Shown here: positions 7,955 to 14,663 of the stretch, piece after piece
Numbering within the stretch: the first letter of the stretch is position 1
Layout of the letters: the number at the start of each line of letters is the position of its first letter
Origin: JANYJJ01 sp038241115
Lineage (GTDB): Bacteria; Pseudomonadota; Gammaproteobacteria; Burkholderiales; Burkholderiaceae_C
Assembly: GCA_038241115.1 (NCBI GenBank)
Contig: JBBRGA010000061.1
Location: 1 to 20,114 of the forward strand
Direction of reading: 5' to 3'
DNA length: 20,114 nt
Translations under genes and position numbers: made by a program
The notes under the pieces: model-generated
Databases searched by the model: none
Seen by the model: only the letters and a program-made list of their open reading frames with translations
Told to the model about the DNA's origin: nothing

Positions 7955-8755
7955 ATGAAGCTCATTCCAACCTCACAAATTTTCTTTGGCGCTTTGCTCG
8001 TGCTCACCGGCACAGCCGCGCAGGCGCAGGCGTTTGATGCGGTTCGCATCTTCGGACCGGTCGACGCCGCTGGCAAGGGCACGATTGGTGCGGCGGTCAT
8101 CAACAGCCCCGAATTTACGGGCTCCAAGCAACGCAGAACCATGCTGCTGCCTTTGCTGGATTACCGCTGGCAAAACGGCTTTTTCGCAGGCACCACCAAC
8201 GGCGTTGGCTATTTGTTCAGCACCGCGCCCGACATCCAGTACGGGCTGCGCGTCACGGCAGACTTTGGGCGAAAAGAGAGCAGATCTCCGGCGTTGGCCG
8301 GCATGGGCGACATCGACGCCGCAGCCGAGTTCGGCGGCTTCTTCAACTATTTTGTTTCACCGCAAATCTCACTCACCTCGTCGCTGCGTTATGGCTCCGG
8401 CAACGACAACAAAGGGATGGTGGTTGACTTGGGGGCCAACTACTCCATGCAGGTTGCACCACAGTGGCGCGGCGCAGTAGGCGTCGGCACCACGTTCGCC
8501 AACAGCAACTCCATGCAAAGCCGCTTCGGCGTGACGCCCGCTCAATCAATCACCAGCGGCTACGCGCCTTACAGCCCAGGTGCTGGTTTGCGCGACGCCC
8601 GCATCAGCGCCTCGGCCAACTACTTCTTCAGCCGTCAAGTGGCGATCACCGCCGCCGTGAGTGCCAGCGCTTTGTTGGGCGACGCGAAAGACAGCCCGGT
8701 GGTGCGCAGCAAGTCGGCTGTGTCGGGAGTCGTGGCGGTGAGTTACGAGTTTTAA
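7955..8755 (+). CDS. MipA/OmpV family outer-membrane protein
   Basis: A 266-residue protein with a signal peptide ending in TAAQAQA (cleavage about residue 26), followed by alternating hydrophobic and polar strands typical of an outer-membrane beta-barrel. The chain ends in SYEF with the terminal Phe used for barrel insertion. Family traits are visible: an early segment resembling SPEFTGSKQRRTMLLPLLDYRW, corresponding to the P.Y.GS.....PL...W pattern of MipA/OmpV, and a C-terminal half rich in strands such as ISASANYFFSRQVAITAAV. E. coli MipA links the MltA lytic transglycosylase to PBP1B, while many relatives are simply porin-like or stress-induced; a specific role is not claimed. It stands alone between the nuclease gene (155-base gap, nothing firm in it) and a convergent pseudogene. 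Confidence 0.85.
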   Translation: MKLIPTSQIFFGALLVLTGTAAQAQAFDAVRIFGPVDAAGKGTIGAAVINSPEFTGSKQRRTMLLPLLDYRWQNGFFAGTTNGVGYLFSTAPDIQYGLRVTADFGRKESRSPALAGMGDIDAAAEFGGFFNYFVSPQISLTSSLRYGSGNDNKGMVVDLGANYSMQVAPQWRGAVGVGTTFANSNSMQSRFGVTPAQSITSGYAPYSPGAGLRDARISASANYFFSRQVAITAAVSASALLGDAKDSPVVRSKSAVSGVVAVSYEF

Positions 8756-8794
8756 GACGATGCGCACCTGGCTGCTTTGAGGCCGCTGCGCTGT

Positions 8795-9357
8795 CTAGGC
8801 AGCCAAAGTCGCCAGCCATGTATCGGCATGGGTCACTCCCACGCGACCATGCTGCGCAAGGTTTCGCATGCTGGCCACAGCCTGCGACGCTTTGGCCGAA
8901 GCAAAACTGCGCACTTCGTGAACGCCTGAAAAGTTCGTCACATTTTCGCGCACCAAGTCAGTGGCGTACTGCGCGCGCCACCGGTCGGCGTCCAAGTCTG
9001 TTGCCGCCAAACAAGGTTTGGGAAACCCGCCTCGGGTCATCACACGCGCCATGGCTTGCAGGGCCCTAACGCCTTGCACTTCAATCAGCTCGCGAACAGA
9101 AAAAGGATGCAGACGCCTGCTGAAATAACGCCCCGCCAACCACTCACCGCCCTGACGAAAGGTGTCATGCGCGCACTGCCAGTGACCAGCATCGCCTGGC
9201 CTTCACTGCGGCCATCCCACGCGCCCTTCAGGAAGTTTTTTCATTCGCGCAATTTGTGGATTTCATCAAACACCACCAGGCGCGATTTGGGCGCCCCTGC
9301 ATCAGGGATGACTATTTCAGCGCTGACTGGAAAATAGTCGGGTCTTTTACTGATGAA
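8795..9357 (-). pseudogene. Decayed AAA-family ATPase with DUF4143 domain
   Basis: Read on the minus strand, three pieces in two frames give the recognisable middle and C-terminal parts of a prokaryotic AAA/DUF4143 ATPase. The first, from about 9357, reads KSRLVVFDEIHKLRE (Walker B with DEIH). A TGA at 9243-9241 follows where Trp is expected, then KNFLKGAWDGRSEGQ and LVTGSAR in the same frame. Near 9165 a one-base loss shifts the frame, after which DTFRQGGEWLAGRYFSRRL, HPFSVREL, the conserved GGFP and ADRWRAQYATDLVRENV continue to a stop at 8795. The N-terminal part with Walker A is absent; the arginase stop lies at 9360. The shortened C-terminus after VHEVRS also looks degraded. Relatives of this family are often encoded in accessory regions, sometimes with toxin-antitoxin-like genes, but this copy cannot be functional. 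Confidence 0.82.
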
Positions 9358-9359
9358 CA

Positions 9360-10274
9360 CTACTTCCGCATCAAGGTGCTCTTGCCGAACATCGACTCGA
9401 CCAAGTCCACCGCCACTTCGGCGGTGGCGTTGCGAACGTCAAGCGCCGGGTTGAGTTCCATCACGTCCAGCGACGCGAGGCGGCCAGTGTCGGCAATCAT
9501 CTCCATGCACAACTGCGCCTCGCGGTAAGTCGGGCCGCCCTTGACGGTGGTGCCCACGCCGGGGGCGATCGAGATATCGAGAAAATCAACGTCAAAGCTC
9601 ACGTGCAAATGCGTGTTGGCATCTAACGTGGCCAAGGCCAACTCCATGGCGTGGCGCATGCCCATCTCGTCGATGTAGCGCATGTCGAACACTTCCAGAT
9701 CCATGGCGTGCACGAAGCGCTTTTCACCCGCATCGACGCTGCGTATGCCAATTTGGCGCACCCACTTGGGATTGATGGCCGGCACCACGCCGCCGATCTC
9801 TATCAACTCTTTGGGGCCGTGGCCGCACAGACAGGCCACCGGCATGCCGTGGGTGTTGCCGCTGGGGGTCAGGATGTTGGTGTTGAAGTCGGCGTGCGCG
9901 TCTAGCCAGAGCACGCGCAGCTTCTTGCCAGCGTCGCGGCAATGGCGCGCCACCGCGCTGATGGAACCGACACCCAAACAGTGATCGCCACCCAACAAGA
10001 CAGGCAAGCGGCCAAGCGTCAATTCGGCGTATATCGCGTCGTGCACGGCGCGGTTCCAGGCCACCACTTCTGCCAAGTGACGATAGCCGTCCACTGGCGG
10101 TAACCAAGGGTTGGCGGGCCCACTGAGGTTGCCTCTGTCCAGCACTTCCAGGCCGTGGCTTTGCAGCACGCTGACGATATTGGCCACGCGCAGTGCCTCG
10201 GGTCCCATGCTGGAACCGCGACTGCCCGCGCCGATGTCGGTGGGTGCGCCGATGAGACTGATCTGGGTGTTCAT
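9360..10274 (-). CDS. rocF: Arginase
   Basis: A 304-residue cytoplasmic enzyme of the ureohydrolase family that splits arginine into ornithine and urea. The binuclear manganese ligands are all present: His98 in GGDHCLGVGS, Asp125/His127/Asp129 in WLDAHADFNT, and Asp228/Asp230 in SFDVDFLD. Glu273 is in the conserved VMELNP segment. SGNTHGMP (138-145) and APGVGTTVKGG are typical of true arginases rather than agmatinases or formimidoglutamases. The length is normal. The ATG at 10272-10274 overlaps the last of five 11-bp repeat units that make up its leader. It is 85 bases downstream of the LOG-family gene on the same strand, so co-transcription is possible, though the leader leaves room for its own promoter. 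No other arginine catabolic gene is in the window. Confidence 0.93.
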   Translation of the reverse strand: MNTQISLIGAPTDIGAGSRGSSMGPEALRVANIVSVLQSHGLEVLDRGNLSGPANPWLPPVDGYRHLAEVVAWNRAVHDAIYAELTLGRLPVLLGGDHCLGVGSISAVARHCRDAGKKLRVLWLDAHADFNTNILTPSGNTHGMPVACLCGHGPKELIEIGGVVPAINPKWVRQIGIRSVDAGEKRFVHAMDLEVFDMRYIDEMGMRHAMELALATLDANTHLHVSFDVDFLDISIAPGVGTTVKGGPTYREAQLCMEMIADTGRLASLDVMELNPALDVRNATAEVAVDLVESMFGKSTLMRK

Positions 10275-10327
10275 AGATTGCTCATTGCATGTTCATTGAG
10301 TGCTGACTGAGTGTTCGTCGAGTGTTC
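10273..10327 (-). repeat. Five consecutive 11-bp degenerate repeats before the arginase gene
   Basis: On the minus strand the units are GAACACTCGAC, GAACACTCAGT, CAGCACTCAAT, GAACATGCAAT and GAGCAATCTAT. They run without gaps into the arginase start codon; the consensus is about GAACACTCAAT. The last unit is the most diverged. Helically phased repeats could be a protein-binding array or could affect translation initiation; alternatively this is a decayed microsatellite. Confidence 0.65.
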
Positions 10328-10359
10328 CGTCAGCGCGTTCTCTCGGGGCTGATTTGGAT

Positions 10360-11277
10360 TCAAATATCAACAGCGAACTCACCCGTCTGCGTGGGCGGCG
10401 CATCAAATCCGTATTCGGCCGACAGCACGTCCCACGCTTCTTCGGCGGTTTCAACAAAGCAGAACAACTGAACGTCGTGCGCTGAAATCATGCCGGTCTC
10501 AATGAGCACATCGAAGTTGATCAGGCGTGTCCAAAAATCGCGGCCAAACAGCAAGATGGGTCGGCGGCGGCACTTGCCTGTCTGGATGAGCGTCATGGTC
10601 TCGAACAACTCATCGAGCGTGCCAAAACCACCCGGGAAGCAAACCAACGCGATGCTGCGCATCAAGAAATGCATCTTGCGCAGCGCAAAGTAATGGAACT
10701 GAAAGCACAGTTCCGGCGTGATGTAAGGATTGGGCTCTTGCTCGTGCGGCAACACGATGTTCAAGCCGATGCTGCGCCCGCCGACTTCAAATGCGCCGCG
10801 GTTACCGGCCTCCATGATGCCGGGACCGCCACCGGTGACCACGTGCACGGGCGTGCTCATGTCGCGCGTGCGGCTGGTGACGATGGCGGCAAAGCGCCTG
10901 GCTTCTTCATAGTAGTGCGCCATCTGCACTTGCATCTCAGCGCGCTTGATGTCGGCGAGCTTCACGTCGGGGGCGTGGATCGATGCGTGAGCTTGAGCCA
11001 ACAGCGCAGCAGCGGCTTCGTGCGAAGCAATCCGCGCGCTGCCAAAAATCACGATGGTCGACTCAATGCCTTGCTCGCGCTGGATCAGTTCTGGCTTCAG
11101 CAGCTCGAGCTGCATGCGCACCGGGCGAAGCTCATCGCGCAACAAAAACTCGGTGTCGGTAAAGGCCAGGTTGTAGGCGCTCTCTGGCCCTTTGTAGCGT
11201 GAGGTCGAGGCGGCGTTGCCGACGTCTTCTTGCGCGCTGGGGAAGTTGCGAGCGGTGAGTTCAGTTTTGATGTCCAT
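10360..11277 (-). CDS. LOG family (TIGR00730-type) nucleotide phosphoribohydrolase
   Basis: A 305-residue Rossmann-fold protein. It has both LOG signatures: GGGPGIMEAGNRGA around 149-162 and PGGFGTLDELFE around 215-226. In characterised relatives these motifs bind the nucleotide and release the base from a 5'-monophosphate (cytokinin riboside monophosphates in plants, AMP and similar nucleotides in bacteria, as with PpnN). About 140 residues precede the catalytic core, making it longer than the roughly 190-residue LOG proteins. The ATG at 11275-11277 is chosen because it lies just 10 bases from the end of the phosphatase gene upstream, and the longer frame overlaps that gene. It is most likely co-transcribed with the phosphatase gene. 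Confidence 0.85.
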   Translation of the reverse strand: MDIKTELTARNFPSAQEDVGNAASTSRYKGPESAYNLAFTDTEFLLRDELRPVRMQLELLKPELIQREQGIESTIVIFGSARIASHEAAAALLAQAHASIHAPDVKLADIKRAEMQVQMAHYYEEARRFAAIVTSRTRDMSTPVHVVTGGGPGIMEAGNRGAFEVGGRSIGLNIVLPHEQEPNPYITPELCFQFHYFALRKMHFLMRSIALVCFPGGFGTLDELFETMTLIQTGKCRRRPILLFGRDFWTRLINFDVLIETGMISAHDVQLFCFVETAEEAWDVLSAEYGFDAPPTQTGEFAVDI

Positions 11278-11287
11278 GAAGGAAAGC

Positions 11288-12115
11288 TTAACGGCTGTGG
11301 GGCTTGTCGCGGTCGTGTGCCTGGGGGCCCAACAGCGCGGCAAAGTCAGCCAACAAAGCAGGCGTGCTGGCCATCAAGGAGCGGCTGTCGAGCAGGCCGC
11401 GCCCATCTCGCGCGTGCACCACGGCACCGGCTTCACGCAACAGCACGATGCCGGCAGCGGCGTCCCAAACGCCCATGTCGTGCTCCCAAAAAGCATCGAT
11501 GCGTCCGGCAGCCAAATAAGCCATCTCCAGCGCCATCGAGCCCGAGCGCCGTACGCCGCCCAAACTTTGCAACACACGGCTCAACTCGCCCATGTACTGC
11601 GGCATGCGCGGGCTGGTCGGCTTGGGAAACACAGTGGCTGCCATGGCGGAAATTGCGGCGCGCGGTGCAGCGCAGCGAATGAAATTGCCGTTAAGCACGG
11701 CACCGCGCCCGCGAAGTGCGCCAAAAAACTCATTGCGACACGGATCAAAGACCACTCCCAGCACAGGCTCGCCCTCTTCCACCAGGGCGATTGACACGGC
11801 GTACTGCGGATAGCCGCGCAAGTAATTGGCGGTGCCGTCTAGCGGGTCGACGACCCACATTGGCTTGCTGTGGTGCGAGGCGTCCGCCCACGTGCGTCCA
11901 CCTTCTTCGCCCAGAAAACCGTGGTCAGGAAAGTGCTTCAACACCACATCACGGATCAGCGCTTCTGCCTCAAAGTCAATTTCGCTGGCCACATCACCGG
12001 GTTGCTTTTGCGTGATGACGACTTCGGCCAGTCGCGAACGTGAGGCCAGCAGGTGCGTTCCCGCTGCATAAGCCGCTTGCTCGGCCGCCTTGGAGGCTTT
12101 ACTGAGGTCGATCAT
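11288..12115 (-). CDS. Inositol monophosphatase family protein
   Basis: A 275-residue member of the Mg-dependent IMPase/FBPase/CysQ superfamily. Metal-binding motifs are complete: GEEGG at 69-73 (Glu70), DPLDGTANY at 90-98 (Asp90, Asp93), and WDAAAG at 217-222 (Asp218). The GTAN form and the segment RRSGSMALEMAYLAAGRID resemble the SuhB/inositol-monophosphatase branch rather than CysQ (PAP phosphatase) or histidinol-phosphatase. The SuhB name is not assigned because Burkholderiales often have several paralogues. It is the first gene of a tight minus-strand pair with the LOG-family gene (10-base gap). The C-terminal tail after about residue 255 is polar and not conserved. Confidence 0.87.
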   Translation of the reverse strand: MIDLSKASKAAEQAAYAAGTHLLASRSRLAEVVITQKQPGDVASEIDFEAEALIRDVVLKHFPDHGFLGEEGGRTWADASHHSKPMWVVDPLDGTANYLRGYPQYAVSIALVEEGEPVLGVVFDPCRNEFFGALRGRGAVLNGNFIRCAAPRAAISAMAATVFPKPTSPRMPQYMGELSRVLQSLGGVRRSGSMALEMAYLAAGRIDAFWEHDMGVWDAAAGIVLLREAGAVVHARDGRGLLDSRSLMASTPALLADFAALLGPQAHDRDKPHSR

Positions 12116-12157
12116 GGCGCGGTCGGTTGGGCCACGTCCGGAGCGATGCGTGTGCCA

Positions 12158-12949
12158 TCACGTGGAACCCAAGTTGGGTTTGGACAAGCGGTGCACGTAG
12201 TCATGCTGCGCAGTGTTGATGGTCGAGCAGCGGTATTCGACGGGTCGATCGCCAAAGCTCAACGCGGTTCGCCGAACCTGCAGGGCCGGAAGCCCCGCCG
12301 GCAAACCCAACACGCGGCCTACCTGGCGGTCAATCAGCACGCCTCGCGCGCGCTCCAGCGCCCGCACCACGCTGATACCGAATTCAGTTTGGTACATCTG
12401 ATAGATCGTGCCGCTGCGCTCACGCATGCGCTTTTCGGTCAAGCCTTTGAACAGCGCCACTGAGATGGTGAGGCGGTCATAGATGACTGCCCGGCCTTGC
12501 AGCAGCAGCCGGTTTTCAATTTGAAAGACCGCATCACCCGCGCGCAATTGCAAAGCCTGCGCCGCTTCTTCGTCGGAGCGCATGCGCTCGAACGACACCA
12601 GATCCACGCTCGGCACCTCGTGCAAGCCGTCTGCTCGCTCCACATGGAAAAACTGGAACAAAAAACGGTCGGCGCTGTGACTGGCCACAAACGTACCGCG
12701 GCCTTGACGACGCACCAACAAATGCTCAGCCGACAGCTCATCTACCGCCTTGCGAAGCGTGCCTATGGAAACACCGAACGCGCTTGCCAATTCAGTTTCA
12801 CTGGGCAAAGAACTGCCTGGTGGGTAAGCGCCACCTTCAATGGCGGTGAGCAAGGCGCGCTTGACCACCCGATACAGCGGCATGCCAGCCGATTCAGGCG
12901 CAATGGCGGCGAACGACGGCAACTCGGCAATGGACAACGCAGCTGGCAT
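12158..12949 (-). CDS. GntR-family regulator (HutC/UTRA type), probable sulfolactate regulator
   Basis: A 263-residue transcription factor. Residues about 24-88 form a GntR winged helix-turn-helix with the hallmarks PPGSSLPSETELA, FGVSIGTLRKAVDEL and GRGTFV. Residues about 105-250 form a UTRA effector-binding domain ending in VEYRCSTIN. UTRA domains bind small sugars, acids or amino acids. The regulator is divergent from suyA, so sulfolactate or a related acid is the likely effector (inference). The first in-frame ATG, 12947-12949, is chosen. The open frame can be read from a TTG at 12997, but those 16 codons would cover two dyad-symmetric sites that look like operators. Comparative alignment of starts would settle this. 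It probably represses both itself and the sulfolactate genes. Confidence 0.85.
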   Translation of the reverse strand: MPAALSIAELPSFAAIAPESAGMPLYRVVKRALLTAIEGGAYPPGSSLPSETELASAFGVSIGTLRKAVDELSAEHLLVRRQGRGTFVASHSADRFLFQFFHVERADGLHEVPSVDLVSFERMRSDEEAAQALQLRAGDAVFQIENRLLLQGRAVIYDRLTISVALFKGLTEKRMRERSGTIYQMYQTEFGISVVRALERARGVLIDRQVGRVLGLPAGLPALQVRRTALSFGDRPVEYRCSTINTAQHDYVHRLSKPNLGST

Positions 12950-12956
12950 TGGACTC

Positions 12957-12968
12957 GAATATACATTC
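12957..12968. promoter_or_regulatory. Candidate operator dyad, proximal to the GntR gene
   Basis: GAATATACATTC is palindromic except for one base pair and lies 8 bases before the chosen regulator start. Its core (TGTATATTC on the minus strand) resembles the GT-TA-AC type sites bound by HutC-subfamily GntR proteins. It supports autoregulation but is unproven. Confidence 0.4.
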
Positions 12969-12973
12969 AAATC

Positions 12974-12990
12974 ATTCAGTTGTCCTGAAT
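12974..12990. promoter_or_regulatory. Candidate operator dyad in the gntR-suyA divergent region
   Basis: ATTCAG-TTGTC-CTGAAT is a perfect 6+6 inverted repeat with a 5-base spacer. It is in the 136-base gap between the divergent regulator and suyA, just upstream of the suyA promoter. Its place and symmetry suit a dimeric regulator. It would be coding if the regulator started at the TTG at 12997. Confidence 0.45.
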
Positions 12991-13015
12991 CACTCAACTC
13001 ATCTATATGTTTTGT

Positions 13016-13043
13016 TTGACAGCGCGAAACGCTTCACTAAACT
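13016..13043 (+). promoter_or_regulatory. Predicted sigma70 promoter for suyABslcC
   Basis: TTGACA at 13016-13021 is a perfect -35, followed by 16 bases and TAAACT at 13038-13043 as the -10. The predicted transcript starts near 13050, giving a leader of about 35 bases before suyA. The two candidate operators lie upstream. Confidence 0.5.
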
Positions 13044-13085
13044 TGCGCTGCTTAAAACTCACACACAAATCAAGAGAGGTATTTG

Positions 13086-13367
13086 ATGATTCATTTTGTA
13101 CTGCACGACGCGCGCGACACAGTCGCGGTGGTGGTGGTGGAAGGCGTCAAAGCGGGCACCGCGATGACGGGTTGGGTCATGGACGACGACCGCATGATTC
13201 AAGTCAACGCACTGCAAGACATTCCCATCGGCCACAAGGTGGCACTGGCCGACATGGCCACCGGCGACACCGTGCTGAAGTACGGCATTGACATGGGCAA
13301 GGTGGTGGCCCCCATCAAAAAGGGCGAGCACGCGCACGTGCAAAACATCAAGACCAAGCGTTGGTGA
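13086..13367 (+). CDS. suyA: (2R)-3-sulfolactate sulfo-lyase, small (alpha) subunit
   Basis: A 93-residue SAF-domain protein of the UxaA small-subunit type, ending in the characteristic HVQNIKTKRW. Features include VVVVEGVKAGTAMTGWVMDDD in the first third and IPIGHKVALADM at the middle. With SuyB it forms the lyase that splits (R)-sulfolactate into pyruvate and bisulfite in the cytoplasm. The homologous split enzymes of altronate and galactarate dehydration share this fold. The sulfolactate assignment rests on the partner's sequence and on the slcC and comC genes that follow. The ATG at 13086 is preceded by GAGAGGT at 13074-13080, a strong ribosome-binding site. The TTG codon just before it is not needed. 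The gene is followed 5 bases after its stop by a hairpin and then a 120-base gap to suyB. Confidence 0.88.
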   Translation: MIHFVLHDARDTVAVVVVEGVKAGTAMTGWVMDDDRMIQVNALQDIPIGHKVALADMATGDTVLKYGIDMGKVVAPIKKGEHAHVQNIKTKRW

Positions 13368-13372
13368 ACCCT

Positions 13373-13390
13373 CTGCGCCAAGCGGCGCAG
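13373..13390 (+). other. Hairpin in the suyA-suyB intergenic region
   Basis: CTGCGCC-AAGC-GGCGCAG is a perfect 7-bp stem with a 4-base loop, beginning 5 bases after the suyA stop. A second pairing, CCCTctGCG (13369-13377) with CGCAGGG (13393-13399), would compete with it. There is no T-run, so it is not a standard terminator. It may be an mRNA-processing or 3'-end-protecting element that adjusts subunit levels (inference). Confidence 0.5.
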
Positions 13391-13487
13391 TTCGCAGGGC
13401 CACAAGCTCCATCGCGTCAGCGACACACCAGCAGCACATCGGCAACGCGGCAACGCGACCGCCAAGTCACGTAAAAAAAGGCACCTC

Positions 13488-14663
13488 ATGTCCATCGTTT
13501 CCAAAGACACAACTTTCCTCGGCTACCGGCGCGAAAACGGCCGCGTGGGCATCCGCAATCACGTCATCATCTTGCCGCTGGACGACCTGTCCAACGCCGC
13601 GGCCGAAGCGGTGGCGCACAACATCAAGGGCGCGATGGCGATCCCCCATCCGTACGGCCGCCTGCAATTCGGTGCCGACCTGGACCTGCACTTCCGCACG
13701 CTGATTGGCGCAGGCTGCAACCCCAACGTCGCGGCCGTGGTCGTGATTGGTATTGAAGACGGCTGGACGCAAAAAGTGGTGGACGGCATCAAGACCACCG
13801 GCAAGCCAGTGATCGGTTTCGGCATTGAAGGCCACGGCGACCACGACACCATTCTTCGTGCCAGCAAAGCTGCGCGCGACTACGTGCAGTGGGCCAGCGA
13901 GAAACAGCGCGAAGAGTGCGCCATATCTGAGCTCTGGGTGTCCACCAAATGCGGCGAAAGTGACACCACCAGCGGATGCGGTGCCAACCCCACCGTGGGC
14001 AACGCGTTTGACAAGTTGCACCCTTTGAAGACCACGTTGTGCTTCGGTGAAACCACCGAGCTCACCGGCGGCGAGCAAATCGTCGCTGCGCGTTGCGCCA
14101 CCGATGCAGTGCGTGAGCAATTCATGTTCATGTTCAACCGCTATCAAGACGTCATCAACCGCCATAAGACCAGCGATCTGTCCGACTCTCAGCCGACCAA
14201 AGGCAATATCGCGGGTGGCTTGACGACCATTGAAGAAAAGGCACTCGGCAACATCCAGAAAATCGGCAAGAAGTGCACGGTTGACGGCGTCATCGACAAG
14301 GCCGAGCCGCCCACGCACCCCGGCCTGTGGTTCATGGACTCCAGCAGCGCAGCCGCCGAGATGGTCACGCTGTGCGCGGCGTCGGGTTTTGCGGTGCATT
14401 TGTTCCCCACTGGCCAAGGCAATGTGATCGGCAACGCCATCGTGCCGGTCATCAAAATTTGCGCCAACCCGCGCACCGTGCGACTCATGAGCGAGCACGT
14501 TGACGTTGACACTTCGGGCCTGTTGCAACGCGAAATCACGCTCGACCAAGCCGGCGACCAATTGCTGGAATGCATGCTGCGCACCGCCAACGGACGCCTT
14601 ACGGCCGCTGAAGCCTTGGGACACCGCGAGTTTGTTTTGACGCGCCTGTTCGAGAGCGCATGA
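13488..14663 (+). CDS. suyB: (2R)-3-sulfolactate sulfo-lyase, large (beta) subunit
   Basis: A 391-residue protein of the UxaA/GarD large-subunit family. Sequence style matches SuyB in particular: GYRRENGRVGIRNHVIILP near the N-terminus, AIPHPYGRLQFG, IGAGCNPNVAAVVVIGIE, ELWVSTKCGESDTTSGCGANPT, the DSQPTKGNIAGGLTTIEEKA block, and FPTGQGNVIGNAIVPVIKI. Conserved cysteines in these motifs (for example KCGES and GAGCN) probably ligand the catalytic iron. It carries the active site that eliminates sulfite from (R)-sulfolactate to give pyruvate. AAGG at about 13479-13482 is the ribosome-binding site of the ATG at 13488. Its stop overlaps the slcC start as ATGA (14660-14663), so expression is coupled. 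An altronate-type role is unlikely, since no hexuronate genes are nearby. Confidence 0.9.
   Translation: MSIVSKDTTFLGYRRENGRVGIRNHVIILPLDDLSNAAAEAVAHNIKGAMAIPHPYGRLQFGADLDLHFRTLIGAGCNPNVAAVVVIGIEDGWTQKVVDGIKTTGKPVIGFGIEGHGDHDTILRASKAARDYVQWASEKQREECAISELWVSTKCGESDTTSGCGANPTVGNAFDKLHPLKTTLCFGETTELTGGEQIVAARCATDAVREQFMFMFNRYQDVINRHKTSDLSDSQPTKGNIAGGLTTIEEKALGNIQKIGKKCTVDGVIDKAEPPTHPGLWFMDSSSAAAEMVTLCAASGFAVHLFPTGQGNVIGNAIVPVIKICANPRTVRLMSEHVDVDTSGLLQREITLDQAGDQLLECMLRTANGRLTAAEALGHREFVLTRLFESA

Noticed and set aside
8769..8805. Inverted repeat TGGCTGC / GCAGCCA as a terminator after the MipA/OmpV gene
   Set aside because: The loop is 23 bases and there is no T-run, so it is too weak to call.
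9056..9528. Plus-strand small open frames between the pseudogene and the arginase 3' end
   Set aside because: They give no recognisable protein; the minus-strand ATPase remnant explains the stretch better.
13467..14624. Minus-strand 385-codon open frame opposite suyB
   Set aside because: It is long but antisense to a conserved enzyme, with shadow-like composition and no family features.
13086..14663. Altronate or galactarate dehydratase as the function of the UxaA-like pair
   Set aside because: The large subunit has SuyB-like motifs, and slcC and comC follow immediately; no hexuronate or aldarate genes are nearby.
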